This document shows, piece after piece, positions 60,155 to 64,000 of a DNA stretch of 64,000 nucleotides. Each line of letters begins with the position of its first letter. Position 1 is the first letter of the stretch. Source of the DNA: CAYMUL01 sp964393605 (GTDB lineage: Bacteria; Bacteroidota; Ignavibacteria; Ignavibacteriales; Ignavibacteriaceae); assembly GCA_964393605.1 (NCBI GenBank), contig CAYMUL010000002.1, positions 124,001 through 188,000 on the forward strand, given 5' to 3'. The translations under genes and the position numbers were made by a program. The notes beneath the pieces are model-generated. The model was not told the DNA's origin and searched no databases. It was given only the letters and a program-made list of their open reading frames with translations.

Positions 60155-63100
60155 TCAATTTTGTTCTTCAGTTGCAGGAACTTCTTCCTTTATTTCAACG
60201 GGAACAACTTCACTCTCCGGTTGTTCGAGCAAAATTTTTCGATATTTGCGCAAACCGGTACCGGCAGGGATTAATCTTCCCATTACAACATTTTCTTTGA
60301 GACCGCGCAGTGAATCAACTTTTGCGGCAATTGCAGCATTCGTCAGTACTTTAGTTGTCTCCTGGAATGATGCGGCAGAGATGAAACTTTCAGTTGATAA
60401 CGCGGCTTGCGTAATTCCCAAAAGAATATTTTCGAAAGTAGCCGGTTCAGCGTTTCTAACTTCAACTTCAGATTTACTTTTTCTCTTAAGTTCCGCGTTA
60501 ATTTCACGAGCTTTTGTCTTTGAAATTAAACTTCCTTCTTTAAAGCGGGAGTCACCTCTTGATACAACTATATCGGAGTTGATAATTTTCTGATTTTCGA
60601 TAAAGAATTCATATTTATCAACAACATCTTCTTCGAGGAAGCGCGTATCTCCTGGATTTACAACTTTAATTTTCTGCAACATTTGTCGAACAATTGTTTC
60701 GATGTGCTTATCATTAATTTTAACACCCTGCAATCTATAGACATCCTGAATTTCATTTACAAGATATTCCTGAACTGCATTCGTACCTTTAATTGCTAAT
60801 ATATCATGAGGATTAATTGGTCCGTCCGTAATTTTTTCTCCGGCAGGGATTTCATCATTATCCTGCACAAGGATATGTTTCGTCAATGGAACATTATACT
60901 TTTTCTCTTCAGAGCCATCAATAGCGGTAACTGAAATTTCTCTGTAACCTTTTTTCCTTGCACCGAATTTTACGATACCTTCGATCTCTGAAACTATTGC
61001 AGGATCTTGAGGACTGCGTGCTTCGAACAATTCTGTTACACGTGGAAGACCTCCGGTAATATCGCGCGACTTAGAATTCTGTTTGGAAATCTTTGCAAGT
61101 ACTGTACCTGCGGAAATGGTTTCTCCTTCTTCAACAGCCAAAAATGCTTTTGACGGTATGTTGAAAGATTTTGAATTCCCTTCGCTATCAGTTACAACAA
61201 TGTTCGGACTTAAGGATTTATCCTTCGCTTCAATTACAATTTTTTGAACGTGTCCGGTTTGTTCATCAGTGATTTGCTGGAATGTAACATTATCAATCAA
61301 ATCGGAAAATGAAACTGTTCCGGTCGTATCTGAAAGAATTAACGCATTGTACGGATCGTGATTATAAAGTGGTTGACGTTTTGTAATCTTTTGTTTGTCT
61401 TTGACCATGAGTTCTGCGCCGTATGGTACATCAAACTTTTTAACGACTACATCATTATCGTTAACAATTTCTATAATTCCACGTCTTCCGGTAACAACTT
61501 TTACCGCTCCGGTGAAATCCTGCCGATTTACAAATGTAATACGGTTGAATCGGACAACACCATCAACGTTTGAATCAACTTGAGATTGGCTCGCAATACG
61601 AGAAGATGTACCTCCTAAGTGGAATGTACGGAGTGTTAATTGTGTGCCAGGTTCACCGATAGATTGTGCGGCGATAACACCAACAGCTTCACCAATTTCA
61701 ACAATCTTTCCGTTTGTCAAGTTTCTTCCATAACATTTTATACAAACTCCATGCTTACTTTCACAAGTAAGAACGGTTCGAATATAAACGCTTTCGATAC
61801 CGGCATCTTCAATTTTTCTGGCAATGTCTTCATCGATAAGATTACCTGCCTCAAGTATCAATTCATCTGTTTTCGGGTTGAAGACATCTTCTTGAGTAAC
61901 ACGTCCTGTTATTCTTTCAGAGAGTGGTTCCCTTTCTTCTTCAACATCTTTTAAAGCAGTGATATTAATACCGAGAATTGTTCCGCAATCTTCTTCGCTG
62001 ATAATTACATCTTGAGCAACGTCAACTAATCGGCGCGTGAGATAACCTGCATCAGCAGTTTTTAATGCTGTATCAGCGAGACCTTTTCTTGCACCGTGCG
62101 TTGAAATAAAGTATTCAAGAACCGTCAATCCTTCTTTGAAATTTGCAACGATTGGGTTTTCAATAATTTCACCGGCTTGACCGGAGAGAGTTTTTTGAGG
62201 TTTCATCATCAAACCTCTCATTCCGGCTAACTGGCGCACTTGTTCTTGTGAACCTCTCGCACCGGAGTCAACCATCATGTGAACTGAATTGAATCCGTAA
62301 TCGGCAGTTTTCAATTTATCCATTAAAACTTTTGCGACGTCGTTTGTTGTGTGAGTCCAAACGTCAATAATTTTATTATATCTTTCAGTATCGGTAATAA
62401 CGCCGTTCTCGTGTTCGTTGAGGATTTGATCTACTTTTTTATTCGCAGAGCCGATGAGAACTTCTTTCTCATTCGGAATAACAAGATCGCTAAAAGAGAT
62501 TGATAAACCTCCCGCAGTAGCATATCTGAAGCCAATATTTTTAAGGTCATCAAGGAATTTTGCGGCAACTTTATTTCCGAGTTTCACATACATTTTGCCT
62601 ATGAAACTTCCGAAAGTTTTCTTCACCAACAATTGGTTGAAGTATCCCATTTCTTTAGGAACGATTTGATTGAAGAGAACTCTTCCCGTTGTTGTTTCAA
62701 TTAATTTTCCAGCGATTCTAACTTTGATAACCGCATGCAAACCAATCACACGTTCGTTGTAGGCAATAATAACTTCTTCGGAAGAACTGAAAATCATTCC
62801 TTCGCCAACGTCGCCATCTCTTTTCTTTGTTAGGTAATAGCACCCCAAAATTATATCCTGAGTAGGAACAACAATCGGGCTTCCGTTTTGTGGTGAAAGA
62901 ATATTATGACTGCTCAACATCAACAACTGAGCTTCAAGTTGTGCTTCATGCGAAAGAGGAACATGCACAGCCATCTGGTCGCCGTCGAAGTCTGCATTAA
63001 ATGCAGTACAAACCATCGGGTGAAGCCTGATTGCTTTTTCGTCAATCAGTTTTGGTTGGAATGCCTGAATGCCGAGTCTGTGCAATGTTGGCGCGCGGTT

Positions 63101-64000
63101 CAGCATGACAGGATGTCCTGAAATAATTTTTTCTAAAATTTCCCAGATGATAGGATCTTTTCTTTCAACAACTTTCTTTGCAGATTTTACAGTTTTGTTG
63201 TGTCCGCGTTCTATTAACTTTCGAATAACGAAAGGTTTGAATAATTCGACAGCCATATCTTTTGGAAGTCCGCATTCATGAAGTCTCAACTCGGGACCAA
63301 CAACAATAACAGAACGACCGGAATAATCAACGCGCTTGCCGAGCAAATTTTGTCGGAAGCGTCCTTGTTTTCCCTTGAGCATATCGCTCAATGATTTCAA
63401 TGGTCTATTGTTATCGCTACGGACAGCACTTCCTCTTCTCGAATTATCAAATAAAGAATCAACCGCTTCTTGAAGCATCCTTTTTTCGTTACGAAGAATT
63501 ACTTCGGGTGCTTTAATATCAATCAATCTTCTCAAGCGATTATTGCGAATGATAACTCTTCTATAAAGATCATTCAAATCGCTGGTCGCAAATCTACCGC
63601 CTTCAAGTGGAACAAGCGGACGAAGTTCAGGCGGAATGACCGGAATGTAACTCATTACCATCCACTCAGGTTTATTAAGGGCTTTACCTTCGCGTTCGCG
63701 GAACATTTCGATAACTTTTAATCTCTTTAGAATGTCTTCCATTCTTTGTTGCGAAGTTTCATTCTTGAATTGCTCTTTCAACTGATGGAATATTTTTTCC
63801 ATATCGAATTTTCTGAGCAATTCTTTAATTGCATCGCCACCAATTTTTGCATAGAATTTATTTGGATCTGTATCATCCAACTTATCATTTCCTGTAGGTA
63901 ACGAATTTAGAATTTCATAGAATTGTTCTTCGGTAATTAAATCATTTCTGTTCAAACCGGTGGGACCTGGATTCAATACTACATAAGATTCATAGTAGAT
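60155..64000 (-). CDS. rpoC: DNA-directed RNA polymerase beta' subunit, N-terminus beyond window
   Basis: The reading frame is open from the window end (ESYVVLNPGPTGLNRNDLIT) to TAA at 60155, about 1280 residues; roughly the first 130-150 residues, including the N-terminal zinc ribbon, lie outside. The catalytic loop FNADFDGDQMAVHVPLSHEA binds the two magnesium ions; the bridge helix/trigger loop region (GARKGLADTALKTADAGYLT) and the second zinc site (CESKHGVCIKCYGRNL) are visible. A C-terminal acidic tail ends VPATEEQN. Followed by the str operon promoter. Confidence 0.97.
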   Translation of the reverse strand: MYYESYVVLNPGPTGLNRNDLITEEQFYEILNSLPTGNDKLDDTDPNKFYAKIGGDAIKELLRKFDMEKIFHQLKEQFKNETSQQRMEDILKRLKVIEMFREREGKALNKPEWMVMSYIPVIPPELRPLVPLEGGRFATSDLNDLYRRVIIRNNRLRRLIDIKAPEVILRNEKRMLQEAVDSLFDNSRRGSAVRSDNNRPLKSLSDMLKGKQGRFRQNLLGKRVDYSGRSVIVVGPELRLHECGLPKDMAVELFKPFVIRKLIERGHNKTVKSAKKVVERKDPIIWEILEKIISGHPVMLNRAPTLHRLGIQAFQPKLIDEKAIRLHPMVCTAFNADFDGDQMAVHVPLSHEAQLEAQLLMLSSHNILSPQNGSPIVVPTQDIILGCYYLTKKRDGDVGEGMIFSSSEEVIIAYNERVIGLHAVIKVRIAGKLIETTTGRVLFNQIVPKEMGYFNQLLVKKTFGSFIGKMYVKLGNKVAAKFLDDLKNIGFRYATAGGLSISFSDLVIPNEKEVLIGSANKKVDQILNEHENGVITDTERYNKIIDVWTHTTNDVAKVLMDKLKTADYGFNSVHMMVDSGARGSQEQVRQLAGMRGLMMKPQKTLSGQAGEIIENPIVANFKEGLTVLEYFISTHGARKGLADTALKTADAGYLTRRLVDVAQDVIISEEDCGTILGINITALKDVEEEREPLSERITGRVTQEDVFNPKTDELILEAGNLIDEDIARKIEDAGIESVYIRTVLTCESKHGVCIKCYGRNLTNGKIVEIGEAVGVIAAQSIGEPGTQLTLRTFHLGGTSSRIASQSQVDSNVDGVVRFNRITFVNRQDFTGAVKVVTGRRGIIEIVNDNDVVVKKFDVPYGAELMVKDKQKITKRQPLYNHDPYNALILSDTTGTVSFSDLIDNVTFQQITDEQTGHVQKIVIEAKDKSLSPNIVVTDSEGNSKSFNIPSKAFLAVEEGETISAGTVLAKISKQNSKSRDITGGLPRVTELFEARSPQDPAIVSEIEGIVKFGARKKGYREISVTAIDGSEEKKYNVPLTKHILVQDNDEIPAGEKITDGPINPHDILAIKGTNAVQEYLVNEIQDVYRLQGVKINDKHIETIVRQMLQKIKVVNPGDTRFLEEDVVDKYEFFIENQKIINSDIVVSRGDSRFKEGSLISKTKAREINAELKRKSKSEVEVRNAEPATFENILLGITQAALSTESFISAASFQETTKVLTNAAIAAKVDSLRGLKENVVMGRLIPAGTGLRKYRKILLEQPESEVVPVEIKEEVPATEEQN

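Overview
The window is an AT-rich chromosomal segment from a bacterium of the Bacteroidetes/Chlorobi/Ignavibacteria (FCB) side of the tree. The evidence is a GldC homologue, a short (284 aa) primary sigma factor, an Oar-like outer-membrane receptor, a LytS/LytR pair, and several upstream regions with a Bacteroidetes-type promoter (T-T-T-G-like box, 20 bp spacer, TAnnTTTG). Unlike classical Bacteroidia, many genes have recognisable Shine-Dalgarno sequences (AAAGGA, AGGAGG, GAGGTTA). Together with a class II (B12) ribonucleotide reductase and microcompartment genes this makes an Ignavibacteria-like organism my best guess; the species cannot be named from the sequence.

Layout. 1-3403 (minus): two M16 peptidase genes and an ecto-nucleotide pyrophosphatase-like enzyme. 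3522-8145 (plus): a 1096-aa TonB-dependent receptor-like protein, then an AAA_14/DUF4143 ATPase gene behind a double palindrome. 8434-12198 (minus): lepB, gatB and a secreted GH13 enzyme. 12304-12639: gldC. 12640-16145: accessory island with an HNH-type restriction endonuclease and a methyltransferase fused to half a specificity subunit. 16320-22864 (plus): SPFH protein plus RHH protein; sucD-ndk-namZ-like-lipoprotein operon; B12-binding radical SAM protein. 22868-30481: NfeD protease (minus), class V aminotransferase (plus), then on minus a CoA-acylating aldehyde dehydrogenase with a microcompartment-targeting-like tail, its partner coiled-coil gene, a LytTR/LytS/LiaF-like module. 30743-34339: nrdJ. 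34375-40797 (minus): NlpC/P60 lipoprotein, rpoD, two EutN/CcmL microcompartment vertex genes, a PIN-domain toxin with a small partner, deoB, a GAF/degenerate-GGDEF protein and engB. 40855-60060 (minus): the complete rpsL-rpsG-fusA-tuf plus S10/spc/alpha ribosomal cluster, followed upstream by a partial rpoC.

Most distinctive points: (i) parts of a bacterial microcompartment are dispersed in the window (aldehyde dehydrogenase with C-terminal helix plus a co-transcribed heptad-repeat protein; two vertex proteins 8 kb away, one sharing a promoter with rpoD and the other translationally coupled to a VapBC-like pair and deoB); (ii) deoB has no ATG/GTG/TTG start and appears to begin at AUU behind a near-perfect ribosome binding site; (iii) a tRNA-Gln(TTG) gene lies inside the spc operon between rplR and rpsE; (iv) the restriction-modification system with a single-TRD methyltransferase fusion predicts a symmetric, interrupted recognition site; (v) a paired palindromic operator in front of the AAA_14 ATPase. 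No rRNA, CRISPR array, transposase or prophage was found.
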